From Chloroflexota bacterium (lineage in GTDB: Bacteria > Chloroflexota > UBA11872), in the NCBI GenBank assembly GCA_022826485.1, contig JAJDUU010000006.1:1-64000 (forward strand): a DNA stretch of 64,000 bases. Direction: 5' to 3'. Shown here piece after piece: positions 8,445 through 17,238 of this stretch. Both the position numbers and the translations under genes were made by a program. Positions within the stretch are counted from its first letter, which is position 1, and each line of letters opens with the position of its first letter. The notes under the pieces were generated by a model, which worked only from the letters and a program-made list of their open reading frames with translations, did not search any database and was not told the DNA's origin.

Positions 8445-8599
8445 GGGCCGTGCTCCTCACGCCGGCCGCTGCCGGCACGATGCCTTGCCACCCCCAAGTT
8501 TAGTAGGCCCGCGGCGACTAGTGCCGGAGTCGCTTGCGATCGGTCCCGGCGGGGTGCGATAGGCTCGCGAGCCGCTGGGAGCAGTCGACCTGAGGACCG

Positions 8600-9808
8600 G
8601 TGTCGAGCAGGCCGCGAGTGCATGACTTTCTAGAGACGCTGGCGTGCGGCGCGTGCGGTCGTGAGCACGACGCGCGCCGCATTCACACGGTCTGCGAGGC
8701 GTGCGGTCACTCGCTGCTCCCGCGTTACGACTTGGACCGTGTTTCGCGCGCCGTCACGCCGGATGAGGTGGCCCGCCGTCCGCGCGGCATCTGGCGCTTT
8801 CGTGAGCTGCTGCCGCCGGTGGCCGGAAGCGACGGCGCGGACCTCGGCGCGGGCGATACGCCCCTGTTCCCCCTGCGACGCCTGGGCCGGCGGCTCGGCA
8901 TGTCCAATCTCTGGCTCAAGGACGAGGGGGCCAATCCGACGGGAACGTTCAAGGCGCGCGGGGCCGCCGTCGGGGTCGCCGCGGCCGCCGCTCTGGGTGT
9001 CCGCGAGCTGGCGATACCCACCGCCGGTAACGCCGGCAGCGCCTGGGCGGCCTACAGCGCCGCCGTCGGACTGCCGATCCACGTGGTGATGCCGGTCGAC
9101 ACGCCGCCTCCCATCAAGGCGGAGTGCGCCGCCTACGGCGCCGACCTGACCGAGGTCGACGGCCTCATCAGCGACGCCGCGCGCATCGTGGGCGAGCGCG
9201 CCGCGCGCCACGGTTGGTTCGACGCCTCCACCATGCGCGAGCCCTATCGCGTCGAGGGCAAGAAGACCATGGGGCTCGAGATCGCCGAAGCGTTCGACTG
9301 GAAGCCGCCGGACGCCGTGCTCTACCCCACCGGCGGCGGCGTGGGACTCATCGGCATCTGGAAGGCCATGCGCGAGCTCGACGAGATGGGCTGGCTGAAG
9401 GGTCCGCCGCCGCGGCTGATCGCCGTCCAGGCCGCCGGTTGCGCTTCCATCGTGCACGCGTGGGAGGCGGGCGCGGCGACGGCCGAACGGGTGGCGGACG
9501 CCCACACCATCGCACCCGGACTGCGGGTGCCGCTGCCCTTCGCGCATGCCCTGGTGCTGCGGGCCATGCGCGAGACGGGCGGAACGGCCGTGGCCGTCGG
9601 CGACGACGAGCTGATCGCCGCCATGTCGGAGCTGGCCGAAAGCGAGGGCGTCTTCGCCTGTCCCGAGGGCGCCGCGCTGCTGCCGGCGCTGCGGAGGTTG
9701 CTCGAGCAGGGCGACCTCGAGCACGACGCGACCGTCGTGCTACTCAACACGGGCAACGCCCTCAAGTACACCGACCTCGTGCACGCGCCCGAGGGGTCTG
9801 CCACATGA
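8600..9808 (+). CDS. thrC: Threonine synthase
   Basis: The 402-residue PLP enzyme has an N-terminal zinc-ribbon-like knuckle pair (CGACG, CEACG) common in bacterial/archaeal threonine synthases. The PLP-lysine segment NPTGTFKARGAAV follows, then TAGNAGSAWAAY, which binds the cofactor phosphate and substrate. It converts O-phosphohomoserine to threonine. The C-terminal half keeps the glycine-rich YPTGGGVGLIGIW phosphate loop. The GTG at 8600 sits only 3 nt after GAGGA; a GTG at 8618 is an alternative start. It stands alone, without homoserine kinase or dehydrogenase nearby. Confidence 0.92.
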   Translation: MSSRPRVHDFLETLACGACGREHDARRIHTVCEACGHSLLPRYDLDRVSRAVTPDEVARRPRGIWRFRELLPPVAGSDGADLGAGDTPLFPLRRLGRRLGMSNLWLKDEGANPTGTFKARGAAVGVAAAAALGVRELAIPTAGNAGSAWAAYSAAVGLPIHVVMPVDTPPPIKAECAAYGADLTEVDGLISDAARIVGERAARHGWFDASTMREPYRVEGKKTMGLEIAEAFDWKPPDAVLYPTGGGVGLIGIWKAMRELDEMGWLKGPPPRLIAVQAAGCASIVHAWEAGAATAERVADAHTIAPGLRVPLPFAHALVLRAMRETGGTAVAVGDDELIAAMSELAESEGVFACPEGAALLPALRRLLEQGDLEHDATVVLLNTGNALKYTDLVHAPEGSAT

Positions 9809-9862
9809 GAATCGCCGTGCGCACCCCATCCACCATTCCCGCGAAGAGAACCCTTGGCAAAA

Positions 9863-9889
9863 CCGTCATTCCCGCGAAGGCGGGAATCC
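9863..9889. repeat. REP-like palindrome
   Basis: CCGTCATTCCCGC-gaa-GGCGGGAATCC forms an inverted repeat between thrC and the hydroxyacid dehydrogenase gene. It belongs to the same family as the copies near 2971, 22901, 41718, 45186, 45289, 48091 and 49961. Confidence 0.8.
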
Positions 9890-9965
9890 ATCCGTCATTC
9901 AATCTGGGGCCGCCCACAGCGCGTGTCGTTCATCCCGAACCCGCCCCGTATTGGCAAGGGTCACC

Positions 9966-10946
9966 ATGAGCGCCGCCGCACCGCCAACCGTGATGGTCAC
10001 CGAGGCGATCGATCCCGCCGGGGTCGTGCGCCTCCTGGAGTTCGCCCAGATCGTCACGCCCGCCGCCGCCAGCGAGGGCGCCATCATCGAGCAGGCGGAG
10101 TCCGTGGACGCGCTGCTCGTGCGCGTGGCGCCGATCACGGCGCGCGTCATCGACGCCGCGCCGCGCCTGCGCCATATCCAGAAACACGGCGTGGGCGTGG
10201 ACGCCATCGACGTGGCCCACGCGACGGCACGCGGCGTTCCGGTGAGCTTCACGCCCGAGGCCAACGCCACGGCGGTGGCCGAGCACGCGGTGACGACTGC
10301 GCTCTCGGCGTTCAAACGGCTGGCGATCCAGGACGCCATCGTGAGCGCGGGCCAGTGGCGGGCGGCCATGACCCTCCCGGTGCATGAGCTGGCCGGACGC
10401 ACGGCGGGCGTCGTGGGGGGCGGGCGAATTGGGCGAAAGGTCATCCACGCCCTGGTGCACGGATTCGGCATGCGTGGGCTGATCTTCGATCCCTATCTCA
10501 CGCCGGCGGACGTGGCGGACGAGGACATCGAGCTGACGGACTCTCTGCCTGAGTTGCTGGGGCGGGCCGACCTGGTGTCGCTGCACGTGCCGCTGACGCC
10601 GGACACGCGGCATCTGATCGACGCCGACGCGCTGGCCGCCATGCGACCGACCGCCGTGCTGGTCAACACGTGCCGCGGCCCGGTGGTCGACGAAGCCGCG
10701 CTGGCTCAGGCGCTCCACGACGAGCGCATCGCCGGGGCGGCCATCGACGTCTTTGCCGAAGAGCCGCCGGCGTCGAGCCCGTTGCTCCTGGCGCCCAACG
10801 TCTTGCTGTCGCCCCACTTTGCCGGGCTCACGGTGGAATCCAACCGGCGCATGGCCGTGCACGCGGCGGAGGAAATCCAACGCGTCTTGGCCGGCGAGCC
10901 GCCGCGGTGGTGCATCAATCCCGCGGCGCTGGGGGCGTCGGGCTAG
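9966..10946 (+). CDS. D-isomer-specific 2-hydroxyacid dehydrogenase (phosphoglycerate dehydrogenase-like)
   Basis: ATG 9966 follows AAGGG by 5 nt and gives 326 residues. The fold is a split catalytic domain around a Rossmann NAD domain, GVVGGGRIGRKV. The catalytic residues are the Arg in NTCRGPVVDE, the Glu in DVFAEEPP and the His in SPHFAG. TPEANATAVAEH is the hinge typical of SerA-type enzymes. There is no C-terminal ACT domain, so it is a short form. It may oxidise 3-phosphoglycerate or another D-2-hydroxyacid. Family is certain, substrate is not. Confidence 0.88.
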   Translation: MSAAAPPTVMVTEAIDPAGVVRLLEFAQIVTPAAASEGAIIEQAESVDALLVRVAPITARVIDAAPRLRHIQKHGVGVDAIDVAHATARGVPVSFTPEANATAVAEHAVTTALSAFKRLAIQDAIVSAGQWRAAMTLPVHELAGRTAGVVGGGRIGRKVIHALVHGFGMRGLIFDPYLTPADVADEDIELTDSLPELLGRADLVSLHVPLTPDTRHLIDADALAAMRPTAVLVNTCRGPVVDEAALAQALHDERIAGAAIDVFAEEPPASSPLLLAPNVLLSPHFAGLTVESNRRMAVHAAEEIQRVLAGEPPRWCINPAALGASG

Positions 10947-10981
10947 GGGAGAATCGACCGCCCAGCCGGAGGAGACACGCC

Positions 10982-11572
10982 ATGGCGACCGCACGCCGCA
11001 TCGACCGCCTGCGGTCCGTGGCGGCTTCGCGGCAGGCCGGTCTCACGGTCGTGTTGGAAGACATCCACGATCCGCACAACGCAGAGGCCGTTTTTCGCAG
11101 TTGCGACGCGCTGGGTGTGCAGCAGGTCCATCTGATCTTCGAGCGCGAGGCGCCGTTCAAGCCACGCCGCATCGGCAAGGCCTCGTCCGCCTCGGCCAAC
11201 AAGTGGCTGAGCTTTACGGTGCACCGCTCGACCGCCGCGTGCCTGGGGGCGCTGCGAGCGTCCGGCTACGAGTTGGTCGCCGCCGCCCCGCCTCCTCGGG
11301 GGTGCGAGCTCGCGGCCGCCGATCTCACGGCGACGCGGCTCGCCCTGCTGTTCGGCAACGAGCACCGCGGGCTCTCCGAGGAGGCGCTGGCCGCGGCCGA
11401 GCAGGTCATGAGCATCGCCACGGTCGGCATGGTGCGCAGCCTCAACCTCTCCGTCGCCGCCGCCATCTGCCTCCACGAGGCCACGCGCCAACGCGCCGCG
11501 ACGGGCCGCGACTTCCGCCTGTCGACCGAGGAGCAGGCCCGGCTCGTGGCCGAGTGGCTCGACCGTGCCTAG
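10982..11572 (+). CDS. trmH: tRNA (guanosine-2'-O-)-methyltransferase, SpoU/TrmH family
   Basis: The 196-residue SPOUT enzyme shows the three SpoU motifs in order: EDIHDPHNAEAVFRSCDALG (motif 1, Asn and Arg), LLFGNEHRGLS (motif 2) and SLNLSVAAAI (motif 3), which form the knotted SAM site. The C-terminal helix region (STEEQARLVAEWL) resembles the TrmH tail. Length and motifs fit TrmH, which methylates G18 in the tRNA D-loop; another SpoU target cannot be excluded. It starts 36 bp after the dehydrogenase stop, with a GGAGGA-type SD just upstream. Confidence 0.85.
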   Translation: MATARRIDRLRSVAASRQAGLTVVLEDIHDPHNAEAVFRSCDALGVQQVHLIFEREAPFKPRRIGKASSASANKWLSFTVHRSTAACLGALRASGYELVAAAPPPRGCELAAADLTATRLALLFGNEHRGLSEEALAAAEQVMSIATVGMVRSLNLSVAAAICLHEATRQRAATGRDFRLSTEEQARLVAEWLDRA

Positions 11573-11641
11573 CGTGGTGAGTGGAGCGCGGCGCACGCCC
11601 CGACTATGCTCGATGCGCGCCACGAGCAGGAGTCAACGCTC

Positions 11642-12187
11642 ATGACCGGGGATGTCTTCTACCGCGAGGTCAAATCGGCGCGCTCCCCCCGCGGGTCCAT
11701 CGTCCCGCCCGGGTGCCGCGTCGAAACCGTGGACGGTCGCCAGGAGCTCCGCATTCCGGCGGACGTCACCCAGGTCGAGACGCCGATCGTCTTTCCTGGA
11801 TTCACCGTCGTCGTCGAGGGCGACGAGCTGAACGTTGACGGACCGACCATCGTCGACGCGGCGCTCGCGGCCGAAGGCCTGGAAGCCCCAAACACGGTGC
11901 TGACGAGCCAGAAAGAGGTCGAGGTCATCGGGCTCCTGCGCGTCAAGTCGGTGCGCGCGCGCATCATTCGCGGCGCCCGCATCGAGGCCCAGGCCATCGA
12001 CGCCGGCGTTTCCACGCGGGCCGAGGAGGCCATCGTGGCCCGCCGTGTGACCGTGCGCGACGGCACCGTGCGGACGCCGCAGCTCATCGCCGACGACGTC
12101 GGCGGCGAGAACGCGGCCGAGTCCCACGTCGGCTGGGACGACGCGCTGGCGCAGGGCCTCGTGCCGGAGTGGCTGCACGACAGCTGA
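11642..12187 (+). CDS. Conserved-looking protein of unknown function, beta-rich
   Basis: ATG 11642 follows AGGAG by 9 nt and yields 181 residues. The sequence has short alternating hydrophobic strands with regular polar turns (VEVIGLLRVKSVRARIIRGA, then IEAQAIDAGVSTRAEEAIVA). That pattern suggests a right-handed beta-helix or bactofilin-like stack. There is no signal peptide and no Cys. It follows trmH by 69 bp on the same strand. I do not recognise the family; the coding call rests on SD, composition and strand pattern. Confidence 0.6.
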   Translation: MTGDVFYREVKSARSPRGSIVPPGCRVETVDGRQELRIPADVTQVETPIVFPGFTVVVEGDELNVDGPTIVDAALAAEGLEAPNTVLTSQKEVEVIGLLRVKSVRARIIRGARIEAQAIDAGVSTRAEEAIVARRVTVRDGTVRTPQLIADDVGGENAAESHVGWDDALAQGLVPEWLHDS

Positions 12188-12232
12188 GGACGGCCTGAAT
12201 AAGCCGATCAACGCTGCACCAATCAGTTCGCC

Positions 12233-12268
12233 CTGAGCCTGTCGAAGGGGCTTTCGAACGGATTGGGA
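12233..12268 (+). repeat. 36-bp dispersed repeat, copy 1 (upstream of methyltransferase)
   Basis: CTGAGCCTGTCGAAGGGG followed by CTTTCGAACGGATTGGGA. It matches the copy at 13138-13173 at 32 of 36 positions in the same orientation; the two flank the methyltransferase gene. A degraded related tail (GAACGGATTGGGG) also occurs at 45439-45451. Confidence 0.8.
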
Positions 12269-12319
12269 CGCTCGGGGGCCGAGACGCCCGTACTCGTTCG
12301 GAGGGTCGCTGACGCCGCG

Positions 12320-13123
12320 ATGGATGCCGATCCCGCGTCCGACGCTGACGGCTACACCCTCTTCGCGTCGGTCTACGACCAGTGGCAGCGGACCTACGGC
12401 GCCGAGTACGCCGATCTCGTCGCGCCGCGCGTCGACCGGCGACTGGCCCGGTTGGTCGGCGGACCGCCCCGCAACCTGATCGACCTGGCCTGCGGTACCG
12501 GCACGCATGCGCTGCGGCAAGCCAGGCACGGCGTCGCCGTTACGGGGCTCGACCTGTCGCGGGCCATGCTCGCCATCGCGCGGGCGAAAGCCGAGGCTGC
12601 CGGATATCCCCTGACGCTCGTCCACGCAGACATGCGCTCATTCGACCTGCCCAAGCCCGTCGATGCCGTGACGTGTCTCTACGCCTCGCTCAACCACCTG
12701 GCCGATGCAGCGGACCTTGCCCGCGCGTTCGAGCGCGTGGCCGCGCACCTGCGTCCCGGCGGCGCGTTCGTGTTCGACCTCAACACCCGCGCCGGATTCG
12801 AGGCGCTGTGGCGCGAGCCGGGCACGGACCGTGCCCCCGGACTCACGATCGATCGGCGCTACGTCTGGGACGAGGGCGATCCCTGGGTCCAGATGCATCT
12901 GACCATCGAGCGCCGATCCGGTGAAACCATCGAGCGCGGCCAGTCCGTGCTCCGGGCGCGGTGGTTCGAGGATCGAGAGGTTCGGGCGGCGCTGGCCGGC
13001 GCGGGACTGGCGCTTGCGGATTGCACGCCCTTCAACCCCTTTCCCGAGGTCGAGCGACCGGGCATCAAGCAGCTCTGGTCCGCAACGCGCCCCGGCGCGT
13101 CAATCCGTTCGTCCCTTCGGTGA
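12320..13123 (+). CDS. Class I SAM-dependent methyltransferase
   Basis: From ATG 12320 the protein has 267 residues. It has a Rossmann methyltransferase domain: motif I LIDLACGTGTHALRQA, motif II VTGLDLSRAMLAIA, then VDAVTCLYASLNHL (post-II/IV), followed by a C-terminal beta-rich extension (WVQMHLTIERRSGETIERGQ). This is the Methyltransf_25 plus C-terminal domain layout often annotated only as class I methyltransferase. The substrate is unknown. The ORF could be extended to TTG 12263, but that start lies inside a dispersed repeat. The 3' end runs into a second copy of the repeat family. Confidence 0.83.
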   Translation: MDADPASDADGYTLFASVYDQWQRTYGAEYADLVAPRVDRRLARLVGGPPRNLIDLACGTGTHALRQARHGVAVTGLDLSRAMLAIARAKAEAAGYPLTLVHADMRSFDLPKPVDAVTCLYASLNHLADAADLARAFERVAAHLRPGGAFVFDLNTRAGFEALWREPGTDRAPGLTIDRRYVWDEGDPWVQMHLTIERRSGETIERGQSVLRARWFEDREVRAALAGAGLALADCTPFNPFPEVERPGIKQLWSATRPGASIRSSLR

Positions 13124-13137
13124 ACTCAGGGCAGGCT

Positions 13138-13173
13138 CTGAGCTTGTCGAAGGGACTCTCGAACGGATTGGGG
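13138..13173 (+). repeat. 36-bp dispersed repeat, copy 2 (downstream of methyltransferase)
   Basis: CTGAGCTTGTCGAAGGGA followed by CTCTCGAACGGATTGGGG, in direct orientation with 12233-12268 (32/36 identity by eye). It is preceded by a short inverted segment (CGTTCGTCCCTTCGGTGAAC), which makes the element partly palindromic. Confidence 0.78.
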
Positions 13174-13211
13174 CGAATCGATGCACGGCCCCGGCATTGT
13201 CTAGAGGCTTC

Positions 13212-13880
13212 CTACAGCGGGCCGAGCCGCGCATAGCTGGTGGGGTCGTCCACGCCGGCGTCGATGAACCCGCGCCGCCGCTCGCCGCACTTGCCGCACA
13301 CGCCGCAGTGTCCGCCGTCGACCGGGTCGGCGCACGAGAGCGCATGCTGCACCGGAAGGTGGGCGCCGGCCCGAATCACGTCGGCCTTGTGCATGCCGGC
13401 CAGCGGCGTGAGGATGTGAACCGGCGCATCCAACGCTAGGCCGGTCGACTGCTCCAGGCTGCGAAAGAACTCCGGCCGGGCGTCCGGAAACGGATTGCTG
13501 GCCAGAATGCCGATGGCAATGTGGGCAATCCCATGAATCGCGCCATAGGTCGCCGCCGTGCTCAAGAGCAACAGGTTGCGGCCCGGCAGATACCACTCCT
13601 CGTCCGGCCGGCTGGCGTCGGGCACCGCCTCGCCGCCGGTGCTCCAGTGCCGGCCGTAGAGCGACCGCGCGCCAAGATCGAGCTCGACGAGGGGCTGCAC
13701 CGCTGACGCGCCCAGCGCCTCGAAGTACCGTTCCAGGGCGTCCCGCTCGGCGTCTTCCCACTGCAGCCCGGCCCGCACGAACAGCGGTGTCACCCGCTCG
13801 TACTCGCGCGTCAGCAGGCCCGCCATGATCGCGCTGTCGAGCCCGCTCACCAATGCGGCCACCGCTTGCTTCTGCGGCAT
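13212..13880 (-). CDS. queC: 7-cyano-7-deazaguanine synthase (QueC-like)
   Basis: The 222-residue length is normal for QueC. The C-terminal zinc motif is intact (LSCADPVDGGHCGVCGKCG, four Cys), as are LPGRNLLLLSTAATYG and the HKADVIR-type strand. QueC converts 7-carboxy-7-deazaguanine to preQ0 with ATP and ammonia. The N-terminal PP-loop reads LVSGLDSA; the family norm is SGGLDS, so the first Ser-Gly is changed to Val-Ser. That may weaken ATP binding or mark a divergent subfamily. It is divergent from the SDR-queD pair, which supports a deazapurine role. Confidence 0.85.
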   Translation of the reverse strand: MPQKQAVAALVSGLDSAIMAGLLTREYERVTPLFVRAGLQWEDAERDALERYFEALGASAVQPLVELDLGARSLYGRHWSTGGEAVPDASRPDEEWYLPGRNLLLLSTAATYGAIHGIAHIAIGILASNPFPDARPEFFRSLEQSTGLALDAPVHILTPLAGMHKADVIRAGAHLPVQHALSCADPVDGGHCGVCGKCGERRRGFIDAGVDDPTSYARLGPL

Positions 13881-14000
13881 GCAACCTGCTCCCGGCCCGT
13901 GCGGGAACGTACACGGCCCCGCGCGGAACCCATGCTAGGTTAGAGGCCACCGCTCTGCTTCCGGGCGCGACCACGGCGGTCGCGCACCAACGAGTCGCCC

Positions 14001-14735
14001 ATGGATCTTCGAGGCGCCACGGTCGTTGTGACCGGCGGCGCGATTCGCGTCGGACGCCACGTCGCCGGGCGCCTGGCCGAGCGCGGCGCCAACATCGTGG
14101 TGAACTACCGCACCTCGGCGCGCGAAGCCGAGGCGGCCGTGGCGGAGTTCCGCGGGCAGGGCGTGGGCAGCCTGGCCGTCCAGGCGGACGTGTCGACCCA
14201 CGCCGGCGTGCAGGCCATCCTGGACGCGGCGATCCGCGAATTCGGGTCGGTCGAGGTGCTCATCAATAACGCCTCCATCTACGGCCCGACGCCCTTCGAC
14301 GAGCTCGACGAGGCGGACTTCGACCGGAACATCGCCGTCAATCTCAAGGGCCCGTACCTGGGATGCTGGCTGTTCGGACGGCACATGCAGGCGCAGGGTC
14401 GGGGCAAGATCGTCAACGTCGCCGACTGGGCCGTGGAACGCCCCTACGTGAATTACGCGCCCTATTTCGTCGCCAAGGGCGGCGTCGTGGCGCTCACCCG
14501 CGTCATGGCCAAGGAGCTGGCGCCCGCCGTCCAGGTGAACGCCGTGGCGCCGGGACCTATCCTGATGCCGGCCGACTTCGACCAGGAGACGATTCGCGCG
14601 GTGGAGCGAGCCACGCCCCTCGGACGCATCGGGGACCCCGAAGACATTGCCCAGACGATTCTCTATCTCGTCGAGGGCACCGATTTCGTGACGGGGGCGG
14701 TGATTCCGGTCGACGGCGGCCGCACCGTCTCGTGA
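14001..14735 (+). CDS. Short-chain dehydrogenase/reductase, pteridine-reductase-like
   Basis: The 244-residue SDR has the NADPH loop TGGAIRVGRHVA, typical of pteridine reductase PTR1/FolM rather than the usual TGxxxGIG. NNASIYGPTPF (NNAG strand) and catalytic YFVAK (Y-x3-K) follow. The C-terminus has the GAVIPVDGGR motif of classical SDRs. It lies 17 bp upstream of queD/PTPS and divergent from queC. A pterin or dihydropterin substrate is therefore plausible, though a generic 3-oxoacyl-reductase-like activity remains possible. Confidence 0.8.
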   Translation: MDLRGATVVVTGGAIRVGRHVAGRLAERGANIVVNYRTSAREAEAAVAEFRGQGVGSLAVQADVSTHAGVQAILDAAIREFGSVEVLINNASIYGPTPFDELDEADFDRNIAVNLKGPYLGCWLFGRHMQAQGRGKIVNVADWAVERPYVNYAPYFVAKGGVVALTRVMAKELAPAVQVNAVAPGPILMPADFDQETIRAVERATPLGRIGDPEDIAQTILYLVEGTDFVTGAVIPVDGGRTVS

Positions 14736-14752
14736 GCTAACGGAGGCCCTTG

Positions 14753-15211
14753 ATGTTCGAGATCGTCAAACACATCGACTTCTGCTTTGGCCACCGCCTG
14801 CTGGACTACGACGGCAAGTGCAACCAGCCCCACGGCCACAACGGCCGCGCGGAGATTCGCCTCCAGGCGGAGTCCCTCGACGACCTGGGCATGGTCGCCG
14901 ACTTCCGGGACGTTCGGCGCACCGTCGAGGCCTGGGTCAACGCCAATCTGGACCATCGCATGATCCTGCGGCGCGGCGACCCCTTGATCGACGCGATCGA
15001 AGGCCTCGGCCAGGAGGCCTTCGTGATGGACGAGAACCCAACCACCGAGAACATGGCCCGCATGTTGTTCCACCAGGTGCGGCAGCTTGGACTGCCCGTG
15101 GTGGCCGTGACCCTGTGGGAGACGCCGGATTCCTACGCCACGTTTGCGCCCGAGCCGGCGCGCGCGGCGCGGCCAAACGGCTCGGCGCGCGCCGCGGTGA
15201 CGTCCAACTAG
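14753..15211 (+). CDS. queD: 6-carboxytetrahydropterin synthase / PTPS family (QueD)
   Basis: ATG 14753 follows GGAGG by 6 nt; 152 residues. The zinc ligands are HRLLDYDGKC-side His and HGHNG (His-x-His). The catalytic Cys lies in DGKCNQPHGHN. MVADFRDVRR and NLDHRMIL are conserved PTPS strands, and PTTENMARML with VTLWETPDSYA is the substrate-binding Glu region. QueD makes 6-carboxytetrahydropterin from dihydroneopterin triphosphate, feeding QueE and QueC. Placement next to a PTR1-like SDR and queC supports this pathway; queE is not in the window. An Ala/Arg-rich 20-residue tail is unusual. Confidence 0.88.
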   Translation: MFEIVKHIDFCFGHRLLDYDGKCNQPHGHNGRAEIRLQAESLDDLGMVADFRDVRRTVEAWVNANLDHRMILRRGDPLIDAIEGLGQEAFVMDENPTTENMARMLFHQVRQLGLPVVAVTLWETPDSYATFAPEPARAARPNGSARAAVTSN

Positions 15212-15224
15212 CTCGCCGGGGCGC

Positions 15225-17126
15225 ATGGCCGTGCGGGCGTTTTCCGGGGCCCATCGGCCAATCCGACAGCGGCTGGGCGGAGCGTGTGCCGGCTTGATTG
15301 GCTGGCGCGCGGCGCTCGGCGCGGTGGGGCTGCTCGTGGTTATCGCGCTGGGAGGCTGCGAGCCGACGCCCGATGACCTGGCTCCGACCGCCGCGCCGTC
15401 ACCGGCCGCGGTCGCGTCAACACCCGCGGCCACGCCTGCGCCTCGTCCGGCGCCCGAGCCGACGTCGACGGCGTCCGATACCCCCACGCCCCGACCCCGG
15501 GCCGACTTTGGCGACGCGCCCGACGGCGTCGCCGCCGGCTACCCGGATTCGCGAGTGATCGGCCGCTTTCCGACGCGGCTGTCCTCGCTCATGACCGACG
15601 GTCCGGGCGCCCACGTGCGCTGGCCCGGTCTCGACCGGCTGGGATCCGAGGTGACCGCCGAGTCGGACGCCGACGATTCGGCCGACGCCGACGGCGTGCC
15701 CAACCTCGTCAATCAGGACGCGGGGGACGACGGCGTGCTCGGCCTCACGGTGAGCCTTGAGCCGCCGGCGTTGGCGCGGCTCACCGTGGCCGTCACGCTG
15801 GGTTCCGCCGCTCCCGCCGGTCCGCGCCTCATCAATGTCCTGATCGACATCGACCGCGACGGCCGCTGGACGAGCCCCGTGGAATGGGTGCTACGGGATT
15901 GGGAAGTGGAGCTCGAGCCGGGCGCCTCCGAGACCTTCGTCAGCCCGGGCTTCTCCCTGCTTGACGGCCAGATGCTGCCCGAAGGGGCGTGGATGCGGGT
16001 GCTGCTCACGCGCGAGAGCCTGGCCGGCGCGCCGTGGGACGGCAGCGGAAGCTGGGATTTTGGCGAGGTCGAGGACTACCAGCTCGCCCTGCCGGTGATT
16101 GCACGGCCCGACGGTTCTCGTCCGGCGCTCGCGGTCGTGGAGTGTCCCGGCCCGCTCGAGTGGATCGAGGCGGTGATCGTCATGGAGGCCGCCTGCGCCG
16201 TCACGAATATCGGCGAGGAGGGAGACTTCACGGCGCGCGTCGTGCGCAGCGCGGGTTCGGTCACGCTCATTCCCGACACGGTGGCGAGCGAGACCCTGCA
16301 CGCCGGCGCCACGCGGACCGCTGCGTTCGTGCTCGTGCGCGCCGACGCGGAAACCAACTGGAGCGTGCGCCCCATCACGGTGTCACTGGCCGGGCAGGTT
16401 GAATCCGGCGTGGTGGTGCTCGGCCTCACGCCGCATCGAACCGCCATCAGCGCCGCCCCCGCCAATCCAACCGTGCGCACGTTTGATCGCGACGCGCAGG
16501 AGGACTACTTCGACATCACCAACCTGTCCCCGACGCAGGGCTTCGGGTTCGCTGACATTCAGCGGGTCGCCCTTGGCGCGGCCGCCATTGACAGCGTTGG
16601 ACTCGACGTTCTGCGCCGGACGTATTTCACAGTGGGTGGATTGAGTGGGGCGGTGGACGGCGGTTACGTAGCCGCCATCATCGACATGGTGGACCCCATC
16701 CCGCTGGCCGAGTCCGCCCTCGGCTGGCGCGTCTCCCTGGCGCTCGAAGCCAACGACAACCCCGACGACGACTGGCGCCCGCGCGTGCGGGATTTCGACC
16801 TCTATCAGGGCACCGACCACTGGTACGAGATCATCTATCTGCCGACGCTCGATCCCGTGTGGCGCATTCAGCGCCGCGTCGCGGTGGCGCCGTCACAGGC
16901 GCTGCCCTCGAACGCCGTCGCCTTTATCGACGGACGTCGCGTGCTGTTGCTGATCCCGGAATCCGAGCTCGAGCGCCAAGTCGCCGACTTGCGATTCCGC
17001 GTCATGACCTTCGTGCACGAGCCCGACGATCCGAGCGGGACGGAAAAGCCGTCAATGGCCGATGTCTTTCCCCCGCTCGATCAGCCGTTGCAAACGTTCG
17101 GCCCTCGCACCGATCCGCTCGGCTAG
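15225..17126 (+). CDS. GEVED-domain lipoprotein
   Basis: The 633-residue protein has a signal segment (about 29-44, AALGAVGLLVVIALGGC). A lipobox LGGC is followed by a Pro/Thr/Ala-rich tether. The mature part begins with DFGDAPDGVAAGYPDSR and has an Asp-rich stretch (SDADDSADADGVPNL) like calcium-binding spacers. It then reaches WDFGEVEDYQL, the GEVED signature of large exported bacterial proteins. The remaining 300 residues look like beta-sandwich repeats of unknown fold. It should be surface-anchored. It starts 14 bp after queD but is functionally unrelated to it. Role unknown. Confidence 0.78.
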   Translation: MAVRAFSGAHRPIRQRLGGACAGLIGWRAALGAVGLLVVIALGGCEPTPDDLAPTAAPSPAAVASTPAATPAPRPAPEPTSTASDTPTPRPRADFGDAPDGVAAGYPDSRVIGRFPTRLSSLMTDGPGAHVRWPGLDRLGSEVTAESDADDSADADGVPNLVNQDAGDDGVLGLTVSLEPPALARLTVAVTLGSAAPAGPRLINVLIDIDRDGRWTSPVEWVLRDWEVELEPGASETFVSPGFSLLDGQMLPEGAWMRVLLTRESLAGAPWDGSGSWDFGEVEDYQLALPVIARPDGSRPALAVVECPGPLEWIEAVIVMEAACAVTNIGEEGDFTARVVRSAGSVTLIPDTVASETLHAGATRTAAFVLVRADAETNWSVRPITVSLAGQVESGVVVLGLTPHRTAISAAPANPTVRTFDRDAQEDYFDITNLSPTQGFGFADIQRVALGAAAIDSVGLDVLRRTYFTVGGLSGAVDGGYVAAIIDMVDPIPLAESALGWRVSLALEANDNPDDDWRPRVRDFDLYQGTDHWYEIIYLPTLDPVWRIQRRVAVAPSQALPSNAVAFIDGRRVLLLIPESELERQVADLRFRVMTFVHEPDDPSGTEKPSMADVFPPLDQPLQTFGPRTDPLG

Positions 17127-17238
17127 TTCGGGCGTCGCGCCTGACCCGGCTGGCTCTCATCCGAGATTCCCCGGAGTGCCACTGCGCCGCGCGTGGCGTA
17201 AGGTTCGCAGGCAGCGCTCCGGGAGAGACACGCCGCTG

